A stretch of 64,000 nucleotides of DNA from Niastella vici (GTDB taxonomy: Bacteria > Bacteroidota > Bacteroidia > Chitinophagales > Chitinophagaceae). Every line of letters begins with the position of its first letter. Positions within the stretch are counted from its first letter, which is position 1. The DNA lies in the NCBI RefSeq assembly GCF_002077945.1, contig NZ_LVYD01000052.1, positions 62,001-126,000 on the forward strand, written 5' to 3'. Shown here piece after piece: positions 44,426 to 54,600 of this stretch. The notes under the pieces are model-generated. The model saw only the letters and a program-made list of their open reading frames with translations, was not told the DNA's origin and ran no database searches. A program made the position numbers and the translations under genes.

Positions 44426-45739
44426 CTACCTGATCATTCCTTTAAACTTTGGTTCGCCCAAACGAACATTCGAGTGCAGCACTTCTTCGGTTAACCCGGC
44501 ACGTTGTTCTACCGTAAAACCCAGGCGGGCATAACTGCCACTATTTATATAACTAAGAACAGAGCTCAGGCAGGTTTCATGGGCATCGCCCCAGTCCTTA
44601 TCTAACCCATCCGCTACCTGGTAATTCAGGGTCAATCCATTAAAGTAATTCCCTTCCCCGTTCTTGTTCACCGTACGGAAGGAAACCGGGAAAACATACC
44701 AGTCGAATACAGAAATAGGATAAAAACCAACCGGCTTGCCGTGGGTATGGGTAGGACCAATCAGCTGTACATCCATATAAGGCACCAGGCTGTTTATCAG
44801 CAATTCACTGGCCGATGCAGTATTCTGGCTTACAATAAAGAAAAGCCTGCTCAGGTTGAGGTTTCCCTTTTTGGCAAAGTTCTCCGTTGCATTATAGGAG
44901 GAATAGTGGTTGTTAAATTCTTCCGTTAGCATAACGCCATGATCGCCGGCAGTGGGCACCAGGTAATTGGCGAGCAAATTCTGCACCGCCACATAGCCCC
45001 CGCCGTTATACCGGAGATCTACTACCACATCCTGCACCTGTTCATTGCTGAACCGGTCAAAGATGCGTACAAATTCATTTTTGATCTCATTGGTATCGCC
45101 AAGGAAAGAATTAAATACAAAATAACCGGTCTTGCTGCTGCCGGTATTATATACAGTATCGAATAACAGGGGATGTTCTTTATAAGAAGCCGCTTTTAAA
45201 GTAATAGTAGTATCGGACCCTGTGGGGCGGCCAAATAAAAAAGTTCCGGTATTGCTTTGATATACTGATTGAATAATTGCGGTGGCATTGGCCGCGGTGA
45301 TATTGGCATCACCATTGATCTGCTTAATGTGCCAGCTGCGTTTGATACCAGCTTTGCCCGCGGGAGATTCCTTTTCTACATACGATACCCGCAGATCGTT
45401 ATTGGTATAGAAAAAGATGTTCAATCCAAAATCGCCACCAATGCCGGTGCTCAGCTTCTCCCAATCAGATTTCAAGATGGCAAAACTCCAACGGTCAACG
45501 GGCATAGAGAACCCGGGTTCTGAACTGAAGGTCCTGATGCCTTCCATTACGCCGTTAGGATCGGTATAGGTATGAGCGTCGAATGAAGAAGGGATATGAT
45601 CATACCACAGGTAAATATCACGGGCAATGTTGGCAGCCGTATCATTCTTTACTTCACGGCTAACAGCATCATGCTCTTTTCTGCAGCTAATTAAAGTAAG
45701 TCCTATAAAAATTGCAGTCCCTGCAACAAGCGTTTTCAT
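44426..45739 (-). CDS. S41-family C-terminal processing protease, lipoprotein
   Basis: 437 residues. The start at 45739 gives a lipoprotein signal with Cys in LISCRKEH; 28 upstream codons are open but unsuited. An N-terminal helical segment is followed by a PDZ-like domain (VSYVEKESPAGKAGIKRSWHI, GDAN) and the S41 catalytic core: VVDLRYNGGGY, nucleophile Ser in QNTASASELLINSL and Lys in THGKPVGFYPI. It cleaves periplasmic proteins near the C-terminus; the natural substrate is unknown. Related lipoprotein proteases are common in Bacteroidota. It is convergent with fabD and shares the strong terminator. Confidence 0.88.
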   Translation of the reverse strand: MKTLVAGTAIFIGLTLISCRKEHDAVSREVKNDTAANIARDIYLWYDHIPSSFDAHTYTDPNGVMEGIRTFSSEPGFSMPVDRWSFAILKSDWEKLSTGIGGDFGLNIFFYTNNDLRVSYVEKESPAGKAGIKRSWHIKQINGDANITAANATAIIQSVYQSNTGTFLFGRPTGSDTTITLKAASYKEHPLLFDTVYNTGSSKTGYFVFNSFLGDTNEIKNEFVRIFDRFSNEQVQDVVVDLRYNGGGYVAVQNLLANYLVPTAGDHGVMLTEEFNNHYSSYNATENFAKKGNLNLSRLFFIVSQNTASASELLINSLVPYMDVQLIGPTHTHGKPVGFYPISVFDWYVFPVSFRTVNKNGEGNYFNGLTLNYQVADGLDKDWGDAHETCLSSVLSYINSGSYARLGFTVEQRAGLTEEVLHSNVRLGEPKFKGMIR

Positions 45740-46043
45740 AAAAGAAACTGAACGTTTTTCTATGTGACCAATATCCGATATAAATATCCTAATTAAAATA
45801 TAAAGAAAGTAAATCAGAATCACAGGGAGAAGGCAACCCGGATAACTTTAACAAGTTACAAATAATTGAGGAAAAAGTTTGGGTGCAGGGGGAATTTGGA
45901 TTTGAGAATTGGGCAGGAAACGGAGGTTGGGGACCGAACCAGGAGATCGATTTCTGATTTTTAGATTTAGAGATTTTGCGATTTCCCCTGGTTTGAACTT
46001 TCCGAAAAATCTCAAAATCCCTAAATCCCGAAATCTCAAAATC
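45740..46043. other. intergenic region with complementary repeat arrays
   Basis: From 45947 to 45987 the sequence is a loose run of GATTT-type units, and 46004-46044 holds the complementary AAATC-type units (AAAATCTCA / AAATCCCTA). The two arrays can pair into a long imperfect hairpin after the GNAT gene stop. No gene seen. Confidence 0.6.
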
Positions 46044-46493
46044 CTACACAGTGATGCTGCAATTGATCCACTCGGGATCAAACTGCGCTTTGTATTTTTT
46101 GTAGAAATTGATAGCGGGTGCATTCCACTCAAGCACCTGCCATACAATACCATTGAATTGCTGAGCTTTAGCTTCTGTTATCAATTGATCGAACAGCATT
46201 TTGCCCAATCCATTACCCCGCATTTTTTCCGTAACGATCAGGTCTTCGAGGTACATCCGCTGCCCCTTCCAGGTACTGTACCTGATGTAGTAAAGGGCAA
46301 ATCCTTCTACCTGTCCATCGGCTTCGGCCACAAAAGCCCACCAAACCGGCTGGGCGCCAAAACCGCTTTCAATAAAATGTTCCAGTGTAACAGTGACTTC
46401 ATCGGGGGCTTTTTCATACACCGCCAGTTCATTGATCAGTTCCAGTAAACGGGCACAATCTTCTTTTACAGCACGTCGAATTCTTATTTCCAT
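46044..46493 (-). CDS. GNAT-family N-acetyltransferase (diamine-acetyltransferase-like)
   Basis: 149 residues. A GCN5-related fold with acetyl-CoA loop RGNGLGK (about 92-98) and family blocks YEKAPDEV, GFALYYIRYSTWKGQRMYLEDLIV and NAPAINFYKKYKA, which are typical of the spermidine/spermine (diamine) acetyltransferase subgroup. The acceptor substrate is unproven. It is 28 bases downstream of the deacylase gene on the same strand, so probably its second cistron. The 3' flank is a repeat-rich hairpin region. Confidence 0.88.
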   Translation of the reverse strand: MEIRIRRAVKEDCARLLELINELAVYEKAPDEVTVTLEHFIESGFGAQPVWWAFVAEADGQVEGFALYYIRYSTWKGQRMYLEDLIVTEKMRGNGLGKMLFDQLITEAKAQQFNGIVWQVLEWNAPAINFYKKYKAQFDPEWINCSITV

Positions 46494-46521
46494 TGTTGTT
46501 TTAATATATTACAAAATTAAC

Positions 46522-48219
46522 TCAATCAATTATCTGCTTTCTTACTCCCGGTCCTTTTACAAACCTGCCGGGTTTGGCGCCGGTATGTTTTCCATTTGTA
46601 AACACGGGTACGCCATTTACCAGCACCTGCTGAACACCAGTGGCAAACTGGTGCGGCTTTTCATAAGTAGCATGGTCCTGTATGGTGGCCGGGTCAAAAA
46701 TAACCACATCGGCATAATTACCGGCTTTAAGCTCACCGCGGCGTTCGATCTTCAAATTGGTTGCCGGCAGCTTCGTGAGTTTGCGAATGGCTTCTGTTAA
46801 TGATAACACTTTTTCGTCGCGCACATATTTTCCCAGCAAACAGGCTACGTTGCCATAAGCCCGGGGATGACAATTAAATTTCAAAAAAACGTCTTCGGGC
46901 GAAAAAGAACCTTCATCACTGCCAAAGCTTACCCAGGGTAATTGCAGTTGCTTTTTAATATTGGCTTCATCCATCAGGAAATAAATAGATTCTATGCGGG
47001 AGCTATCCTGCACAAGGAGGTCAAGCACCGTTTCTTCCGGTGAAGCGTGCCGCATGCCGGCTATTTCACTCAATGATCTTCCAATGTATTTTTTCAGGCT
47101 ATCCTGTCGAAAGCCAACCAGCAAAATATGATCGGGCGAACCGGCCGCCACATAAAAGTTTTCCCAGGTGGTAGTTGGCGTAACCATGTCGTGAAGGGTT
47201 TGCTTGCGAATGGCAGGGTCCTGCAAACGCTCACGCATTTTTCCAAATCCACCATCCTGTAAAGCAGGTGGTAAGCAGGCAGTGAGGCCCGTTCCACCGG
47301 CCAGGTAGTTGTACATATCGGCCGTTATGTTCAGTCCTTCGGCGCGTGCGCGCTCAATACGGCGGATCACGCTGTCCATTTTATACCAGTTGGTTTTACC
47401 TGCCGCTTTCAGGTGATATATTTCGGCATGAATGTGTGCGCGTTTGGCAATATCGATCAGTTCTTCCACCGCTTCATACAACTGCGTGCCTTCGCTGCGC
47501 ATGTGTGAGATGTAAGAACCGCCATAGCGGGCCGCTTCATCGCACAATTCAACCAGCTCATCGGTTTTGGCAAAAAAGGCCGGCGGGTATATGAGGGAAG
47601 AGCCAACGCCCAGCGCGCCTTCCTGCATAGCCTGTGCAACCAGTTTTCGCATGCTGTCTAACTCCGGGGCTGTTGGCTCACGGTTATCTTCGCCCACAAT
47701 ATAACGGCGAACCGTAGTGGCGCCAACAAATGAAGCCACATTGCAGCTAACGCCTTTTTGTTGCAGGTAATTCAGGTATTCGCCCAGGGTGGTCCAGTTT
47801 ACTTTGTATTTAATGTCGGTTTGGTATTGCTCCATTTGTTTTTTCATGGCCGGCGTCAGCGGGCCCATACTCTCCCCTTCGCCCATTACCTCCAGGGTAA
47901 CCCCCTGACGAATGTCGCTTTGCGAACGGCCATCGAGCAATAATGATTCATTGGCCCAGCTTAGCATGTTGATGAAACCGGGCGCTACGGCCATACCTTT
48001 GGCATCGATCACCTGTTGTGAATGGGCGCCGCTGAGGTCGCCGATAAATGCAATGGTATCGGCATTGATAGCGATATCGCCCTTGTAAGGCATTTTGCCA
48101 TTGCCATCATAGATCATCCCATTCCGGATGATACAATCGAATTTGTTTTCCGACGATAATTTGCATGCGCTACCTGTTACAGCTATGCAACCGGCCATTA
48201 ACCAGAAAAGAGCCTTCAT
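46522..48219 (-). CDS. D-aminoacylase-like amidohydrolase, lipoprotein
   Basis: 565 residues resembling N-acyl-D-amino-acid deacylase (COG3653). A lipoprotein signal ends TGSAC (Cys 19). Blocks: FDCIIRNGMIYDGNGKMPYKGDIAI (beta-sandwich), AKGMAVAPGFINML, HMRSEGTQLYEAVEELI, AEIYHLKAAG and VSFGSDEGSFSPE. The usual HxHDD metal motif after 'PGFIN' is replaced here by MLSWANESL, and the Cys of the NCGF block is replaced by GEGES. His in HMRSEG, His in YHLK and Asp in GSDE remain. Either a subfamily with a different metal site or an altered activity. Likely periplasmic; substrate unknown. Followed by a GNAT acetyltransferase gene. Confidence 0.8.
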   Translation of the reverse strand: MKALFWLMAGCIAVTGSACKLSSENKFDCIIRNGMIYDGNGKMPYKGDIAINADTIAFIGDLSGAHSQQVIDAKGMAVAPGFINMLSWANESLLLDGRSQSDIRQGVTLEVMGEGESMGPLTPAMKKQMEQYQTDIKYKVNWTTLGEYLNYLQQKGVSCNVASFVGATTVRRYIVGEDNREPTAPELDSMRKLVAQAMQEGALGVGSSLIYPPAFFAKTDELVELCDEAARYGGSYISHMRSEGTQLYEAVEELIDIAKRAHIHAEIYHLKAAGKTNWYKMDSVIRRIERARAEGLNITADMYNYLAGGTGLTACLPPALQDGGFGKMRERLQDPAIRKQTLHDMVTPTTTWENFYVAAGSPDHILLVGFRQDSLKKYIGRSLSEIAGMRHASPEETVLDLLVQDSSRIESIYFLMDEANIKKQLQLPWVSFGSDEGSFSPEDVFLKFNCHPRAYGNVACLLGKYVRDEKVLSLTEAIRKLTKLPATNLKIERRGELKAGNYADVVIFDPATIQDHATYEKPHQFATGVQQVLVNGVPVFTNGKHTGAKPGRFVKGPGVRKQIID

Positions 48220-48251
48220 TGTATTTCAGTTAAGATTAGGTTCATTGTCAA

Positions 48252-49484
48252 CTACAAACCCTTCAACGACTGCTCCAGATCGATGAGAATATCCTGCACA
48301 TTCTCCATACCGATACTCATTCGTATAAGCCCATCCGTAATCCCATACCGTTCACGTTGTTCTTTGGGCACCCCGTAATGCGTCATGGATGCGGGGTGGC
48401 ACAGCAAGGTATCGCAGGTGCCCAACGATACAGTGCGCGTGCACAATTGCAGGCGGTCCATCATTTTAACACCAGCCTGCAGACCACCTTTGAGCTCAAT
48501 GCTCATGATGGCGCCGGGATGCCGCATTTGTTTGGAGCTAATATAAAAATCAGGATGCGATGGAAGCCCGGTATAGTTCACTTTTGAAACAGCCGCATGC
48601 CCTTCGAGGTAATTAGCGATCTCGGTGGCGTTGTGGCAATGCCGTTCCATTCGCACTTCGAGCGTACGCATGCCATTGATAAGCAGGAACGCATCGAACG
48701 GGTTGCTGTTACCGCCCAGCAATTGATAGGTTTTAGCCGCCCGCGTATTCATGAATTCAATATCGCGGCCAATGAACACCCCGCCTACCGCCGTTCCATG
48801 ACCGTTCAGGAATTTGGTAGTGGAATGTATAATAAAATCAACCCCGAACCGGAATGGCTGTTGCAGGTACGGTGTGGCAAACGTGTTATCGCAGGCCACT
48901 ATTTTGCCGTATTGCTTCGCCAGTTTGGTGAGTTCCTCAATATCTACACATTGCACCGTGGGGTTAGCCGGCGTTTCGAGATACATCATTTTTATTTGCG
49001 GATCTGCTTTCAATGCTGCTTCTGCTTTATTCAGATCGCGCAAATCGACGATCACGGCTTCAATACCCAGACCGGGTAATATCTTATCCATCATTTCCTG
49101 CGACCCGCCGTATAAGGAGTAATGCGAGAGAATTTTATCACCGGCTTTCAGGTTCGATAAAAACAAAGTGGTGATGGCCGCCATACCCGATGCATGGAGC
49201 AATGCTTTTGTCACTAACGGCCTGCCGCCGGCATCGGTTACGCCAAAGCATTCCATGGCCGCGATCTTTTTTTCGGCCTCGGTAAAAGTGGGATTGCCCC
49301 AACGGCTGTAGATATAGCCTTCCTCCTGCTTGCTAAATCGGCGCATGCCCTGTTCGGCAGTGTCATAAACAAATGTGGAGGAAGCATAAATAGGTGTCAG
49401 GTGTGCATAGTTTGGGTCCTGCTCGTGGCCGGCATGTATTGCCAGTGAGGTAAAGCCTGTATACGGGAATTCTTTCTTTGCCAT
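48252..49484 (-). CDS. trans-sulfuration-family PLP enzyme (methionine gamma-lyase / O-succinylhomoserine sulfhydrylase-like)
   Basis: 410 residues of the Cys/Met metabolism PLP family (PF01053). The start MAKKEFPYTGFTSLAIHAG is the natural N-terminus; a longer open frame lies upstream inside a terminator. PLP Lys is in HSTTKFLNGHG (about residue 220), the YSRWGNPT block binds phosphate across the dimer, and SLGTCDTLLCHPASMTHYGVP is the C-terminal signature. It could make homocysteine from O-succinyl- or O-acetylhomoserine, or degrade methionine or cystathionine; family members cannot be separated by eye. A cystathionine enzyme partner is absent. Aspartokinase elsewhere in the window feeds this route. 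Confidence 0.88.
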   Translation of the reverse strand: MAKKEFPYTGFTSLAIHAGHEQDPNYAHLTPIYASSTFVYDTAEQGMRRFSKQEEGYIYSRWGNPTFTEAEKKIAAMECFGVTDAGGRPLVTKALLHASGMAAITTLFLSNLKAGDKILSHYSLYGGSQEMMDKILPGLGIEAVIVDLRDLNKAEAALKADPQIKMMYLETPANPTVQCVDIEELTKLAKQYGKIVACDNTFATPYLQQPFRFGVDFIIHSTTKFLNGHGTAVGGVFIGRDIEFMNTRAAKTYQLLGGNSNPFDAFLLINGMRTLEVRMERHCHNATEIANYLEGHAAVSKVNYTGLPSHPDFYISSKQMRHPGAIMSIELKGGLQAGVKMMDRLQLCTRTVSLGTCDTLLCHPASMTHYGVPKEQRERYGITDGLIRMSIGMENVQDILIDLEQSLKGL

Positions 49485-49519
49485 GTGTTCGAAGTTAACA
49501 GGTTTCAACTTTACAACAT

Positions 49520-49553
49520 AAAAAAAGCCGGTAACATCACAGATGTTACCGGC
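49520..49553 (-). terminator. terminator of fabH
   Basis: On the minus strand a perfect 12-bp stem (GCCGGTAACATC / GATGTTACCGGC) with a 3-nt loop is followed by seven T residues. It separates fabH from the trans-sulfuration gene and shares the GCCGGTAA core with the aspartokinase terminator. Confidence 0.92.
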
Positions 49554-49656
49554 CATTATAGTAATATAGTAAGCCCGCAAATTCAGGCATGCCGCTATTA
49601 ATAGCGAGCCCCGAAATGCATTAGCCCATTAACTAACTGAATAACTTACGAACTTT

Positions 49657-50646
49657 TTAGTACCCCCACTTCACCAGTGTGGCGCCCCAGGTAAAGCCGC
49701 CGCCAAACGCAGCCAGTACAATGTTATCGCCTTTCTTCAGCTGACTTTCCCAATCATATAAACATAAAGGAATAGTACCTGCGGTGGTATTGCCATAACG
49801 CATAATGTTCAGCATCACTTTATCGTGGGTAAGGCCCATGCGATCGGCAGTGGCATCAATGATGCGTTTGTTGGCCTGGTGCGGAACCAGCCAGGCAATA
49901 TCGGCCCCGGTGAGTTTATTTCTTTCCAACAGCTCGGCGCTAACATCGGCCATGCCTTTTACGGCTGCCTTGAATACCGGCTGTCCTTCCTGGTAAATGT
50001 AGTGTTCCTTATTGGCAACTGTTTCGGCCGAAGCGGGGCGTAATGAACCGCCGGCTTTCATGTGCAGGTGCGCACAACCGGCCCCATCGCTTCTCAAAAT
50101 GCTATCCAGCACGCCGTACCCTTCGGTATTGGCTTCCAGCAATACAGCGCCGGCGCCATCGCCAAAGATGATACAGGTGGTACGGTCGCTGTAGTCAACA
50201 ATTGAGCTCATTTTGTCGCCCCCGGCCACAATCACTTTTTTATAGCGGCCGCTTTCGATCATCATGGCACCTGTGGTAAGGGCATACAGAAAGCCGCTGC
50301 AGGCTGCCAGCAGGTCGTACCCCCAGGCATTCTTAAGACCTGCCTTGTAGCAAACCATGTTGGCAGTGGAAGGGAACATCATGTCGGGTGTAACCGTTCC
50401 TATCACCAGGGCATCGATCTCATCGGGGGTTATGCCTCTTTTCTCTAATATTTGTTTTACGGCCGGAACAATGAGGTCTGAGGTACCTTTCTGGCCTTTC
50501 AGGATTCTTCTTTCTTCAATACCGGTACGGCTCCGGATCCATTCGTCGTTGGTATCTACAATTTTTTCGAGGTCTGCATTTGTCAGCTTGTCTTCAGGAA
50601 CAAAGCCGCCAACAGCTGTGATGGCAGCAGTAATTTTTTGCGTCAT
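49657..50646 (-). CDS. fabH: beta-ketoacyl-ACP synthase III
   Basis: 329 residues. Condenses acetyl- (or branched acyl-) CoA with malonyl-ACP, starting fatty acid synthesis. Catalytic triad: Cys 116 (LLAACSGFL), His in [11 protein letters not shown], Asn in [20 protein letters not shown] closes the protein. The start is set at [14 protein letters not shown]; five upstream codons are open. Alone in its unit (no plsX or rpmF beside it). Acts with fabD (43.4 kb) in the same pathway. Confidence 0.96.
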   Translation of the reverse strand: MTQKITAAITAVGGFVPEDKLTNADLEKIVDTNDEWIRSRTGIEERRILKGQKGTSDLIVPAVKQILEKRGITPDEIDALVIGTVTPDMMFPSTANMVCYKAGLKNAWGYDLLAACSGFLYALTTGAMMIESGRYKKVIVAGGDKMSSIVDYSDRTTCIIFGDGAGAVLLEANTEGYGVLDSILRSDGAGCAHLHMKAGGSLRPASAETVANKEHYIYQEGQPVFKAAVKGMADVSAELLERNKLTGADIAWLVPHQANKRIIDATADRMGLTHDKVMLNIMRYGNTTAGTIPLCLYDWESQLKKGDNIVLAAFGGGFTWGATLVKWGY

Positions 50647-51030
50647 GCTTCTATTATACAAGTTTGATATTGAATCATTTTTGAGAACAAAGTCGCTATC
50701 AATAGGGCAAATAAGCTGGCAAAGATAATATAAACCCGGTTACCAGTTACACCCGCGGTTCGCAGGGAATTCGCCAGGTATTCGGGTGTAGTTCGCTACC
50801 ATGCCCCTTAGTACACCCCTGGTTTTACCGGAGTATACCCGTACTCTCTACCGGCTGCACCTTGCTGTGTTGGGGCTACACCTCACTTACACCCTTGCCT
50901 GATGACTATAACGCATTCATTAAGTAATTGTTATATACCCCAAAAAGTGCAGCCAAATAAGCGCCTGCTAAAAATTCACAAACCCCAAACTTCAAACGAT
51001 AAAGCAGAATCCTTTCCCTATTTTCGTAAC
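50647..51030. other. intergenic region between divergent fabH and ruvA
   Basis: Contains a perfect inverted repeat TACACCCG (50748-50755) / CGGGTGTA (50783-50790) and several further TACACC strings up to about 50890. A longer open frame into ruvA exists but is not coding-like. The ruvA -7 box is at its end. Confidence 0.55.
51019..51026 (+). promoter_or_regulatory. -7 box immediately before ruvA
   Basis: TATTTTCG ends 4 bases before the ATG at 51031; if used, the transcript would be leaderless. No -33 TTG at the right distance. Confidence 0.35.
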
Positions 51031-51615
51031 ATGATCGCATTTGTAAGAGGACAATTCGTATTAAAAACGCCCGCCGTTGTTCATATAGAAGCCAACGGTG
51101 TGGGATACGAGTTACAAATAAGTCTCAATACTTTTTCTCACATTCAGTCGCTCGACAATGGACTGCTATATACACATTTGCACATTAAAGAAGATGCTCA
51201 TACGCTGTATGGCTTTTATGATGTGGCAGAAAAGGAACTGTTTTTGCAATTGGTGAGCGTCTCGGGTGTGGGTGCAGCTACTGCACGAATGATGCTGTCT
51301 TCCCTGAAACCCGATGAGTTGTCGCGCGCTATTGTTCAGGGCAATACCAAACAACTGGAAGCCATCAAGGGGATCGGAAAAAAATCGGCCGAACGTATCA
51401 TTTTGGAGCTGAAGGATAAACTCAGCAAAACCAAGCCAGGCCTAAATATTTCGCCCTTGATAAACAATACGTTGGAACACGATGCGTTAAATGCCTTGAT
51501 TGCACTGGGAATAGCCCGGTCTTCAGCCGAACAGGCCATTCAACGTGTCATAAAAGCGGAACCTTCTCTTAGTGCAGTTGAAGATATTATTAAGAAAGCT
51601 TTAAAAACCATTTAA
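51031..51615 (+). CDS. ruvA: Holliday junction helicase subunit RuvA
   Basis: 194 residues. Binds four-way junctions and loads RuvB for branch migration. The OB-fold start MIAFVRGQF, EANGVGYELQIS and HTLYGF are followed by two helix-hairpin-helix motifs (VSGVGAATARMMLS and IKGIGKKSAERIILEL), then the C-terminal domain III that contacts RuvB (IALGIARSSAEQAIQRVI). The longer open frame to 50902 adds residues absent from the family. Followed 43 bases later by sprA; this ruvA-sprA neighbourhood is common in Bacteroidota and they may be co-transcribed. Confidence 0.97.
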   Translation: MIAFVRGQFVLKTPAVVHIEANGVGYELQISLNTFSHIQSLDNGLLYTHLHIKEDAHTLYGFYDVAEKELFLQLVSVSGVGAATARMMLSSLKPDELSRAIVQGNTKQLEAIKGIGKKSAERIILELKDKLSKTKPGLNISPLINNTLEHDALNALIALGIARSSAEQAIQRVIKAEPSLSAVEDIIKKALKTI

Positions 51616-51658
51616 GCCTATCGGTCGGAACTCTACCTAACTAATTCTTTAGAGAAGA

Positions 51659-54600
51659 TTGTTACCTGCACTTTACAGAAACCGGATAACACCTGTGTTA
51701 ATCGCCGTGTGCGTTGCATTGAGTTCAACCGCTAAGGCTAATTATGCGCCCTGGCAGGATACCAGCAAACCACAAAGCACCATTGACACACTGAAATATC
51801 CCCTGCACGACCGGCGGGGCGATAAATTTACCTTTCCTGAACGGAATTCGCTTGGATTGAACGACCCGGCCAACATCCAGGATTCCATCATTTACGATCC
51901 CAAAACAAGACAGTACTACATCATTGAAAAGATAGGCAACTTTTACTATCGTAAACCTACCTATCTCACCTTTGAAGAGTTCATGGCTTATCAGGCGCGA
52001 AAACAGGAAACGGATTATTTCAAGAAAAGATCGAATATTCTCAGTGGGCTTAACCGCAAAATGCTGAAGCCTAAGATGTCCATGACCGATAACCTGTTCA
52101 ACCGCATTTTCGGGAACGGTAAGATCGAGATCAAACCCCAGGGTGAGGTGAATATCATCGCCGGCTACCAGGGGCAAAACATCAAGAACCCGGCGCTGCC
52201 CGAAAGGGCCCGCCGTAACGGTGGTTTCGATTTTGACATGAACGCCAACCTGAGCGTGATCGGTAATATTGGTGACAAGCTTAAACTGCCCATCAGTTAT
52301 AACACCCTCGCCAATTTCGATTTCGATAACCAGCTCAAGCTCGATTACACCGGTAGCGATGACGAGATCATAAAAAAAATTGAAGCGGGTAACATCTCGT
52401 TCTCTTCAAAAGGAACGCTGATACCCGGCGCCCAGCAATTGTTCGGGATAAAAACCTCGCTGCAATTCGGGAAGCTCTACATTACCGGCGTGCTCGCCAA
52501 CCAGCGTTCGCAAAAACAATCGCTGGGGCTGCAGGGCGGTTCGGCCAACACCTATTTCGAGTTCAAGGCCGATGATTATGAGGAGAACCGCCACTTCCTG
52601 TTAGCCCAGTACTTCCGCAAAAACTTTAATAAAGCCATGTCGAAGTTGCCTGTGGTAAGCTCACAGGTACAGATCCTCCGTATGGAAGTATGGGTAACAA
52701 ACCGGAACGGTTCTACCACCGAAACCCGCGACGTGGTAGGCCTTATGGACCTTGCTGAAATACATCCTTACGACAGTATCAATACTCAGCCCAACCCCGG
52801 CAACGGGAATGGATTGCCCTATAACGATGCCAACGACCTGTACCGCCGCATCATCAAAGACCCCGCCAGCCGGCAGCCATCGTACATTACCAGCAAGCTG
52901 CAGTCGTTAGGTTTGCGCCCAGTACAGGATTTTGAAAAAACATTTGCCCGTAAGCTAAGTGCAAGTGACTTCGTTTTTAACCCCCAGATCGGTTTTTTGA
53001 GTATCAACCAACCGTTGCAACCCGATGAAGTGCTGGGGGTAGCTTACCAGTACAGCTATAACGGCAAAATATACCAGGTGGGTGAATTTTCGCAGGATGT
53101 CCCACCCGATACCACCCAAAAGGCCGCGGGCACCCAAAAGGTACTTTTCCTGAAATTGTTAAAAGCCACCAGCCAACGTACCAACCTGCCGCTGTGGGAC
53201 CTGATGATGAAGAACGTGTATACGTTGAAAACAAAAGACGGAAGTTATCTTTCAAGCGTACAGGCAGCCGATTTCAAGCTGAACGTATTATACGAAGAAC
53301 CGAGCCTGGGCCAGAAGCGCTTTTTACCTGAAGGCGATAGACCCGGCACCCCCTTGCTCACCCTGCTGAACCTTGACCGGTTGAACTCCCACAACGATCC
53401 CCTACCCGATGGGGTATTCGATTTTCTGGAAGGCTTTACCATACAATCGCAACAGGCCCGTATCATTTTCCCCATGCTTGAACCATTCGGGCGCGACCTG
53501 CAGCAAGTGGCCTTCAGTGGCAGTACACCCGATATAATTCAAAAATATATTTACTACCCGCTTTATGATACCATCAAGGAAATAGCCAAGACCTACGCCA
53601 ACCTCGACCGGTACGTCATCAGCGGGTATGCAAAAGGCCAAAGCACCTCCGAGATCTCACTGGGCGCCTTTAACGTACCGCAAGGTTCGGTAAGCGTAAC
53701 AGCCGGCGGCCAGATCCTGAAAGAGAACCAGGACTATGTGGTAGATTATAACCTCGGTACGGTAAAGATCATAAACCAGGCCATTCTGAATGCCGGTTTG
53801 CCGGTGAACGTGCAGTTTGAGAACAATGCGGGCTATGGTATTCAGCAACGAAACTTTATGGGCCTGCGGCTTGATTATATGGCCAAACAAACCGCACGCG
53901 AACAATTGAGCATTGGCGCCTCACTGGTACGGTTGGGCGAACGCCCCTTCTTTACCAAGACCAGCTATAACGAAGACCCCATTCGCAACACCATGTACGG
54001 GGTCGACTTCAACTACATGACCCAGGCACCCCGCATCACCAGTTGGTTAGACAAACTACCCTTTTACCATACCACTGAAATGAGTACCATCACCGCCTAC
54101 GGTGAAGCCGCTTACCTGAAACCGGGCCACCCCCCGCAAATTGGTAAAGGCAGCAGCAGCCAGGTATTCATTGATGACTTTGAAGGCTCGCGCAACGCTA
54201 TTGACCTGCGTTTTCCGCTGGTAAGCTGGGGGCTTTCTTCAACCCCCGCCCATAATGGCCTGTTCCCCGAAGCCGATAAACGCGATTCGCTGGAATATGG
54301 TTACAACCGCGCCAAACTGGCCTGGTATAACATTGAACCGGTATTGCAGGACAAGACAAGCGCCGACAACCCCATCAGCAGAAATCTGCTGAACGACCCC
54401 CGGGTACGTTCGGTGAACGTGCGCGACATCTTCCCGCAACGTACGCCCGACCTGGGCCAGGGAAGCCTGGTCACCTTCGACATGGCCTACTACCCTACCG
54501 AAAGAGGTCCCTATAACTTCGATGCCCGCACCGGCAGCATTGCGCCCACGGGCAGGTTACTGAACCCCAAAACCCGTTGGGGCGGTATCATGCGCGGTAT

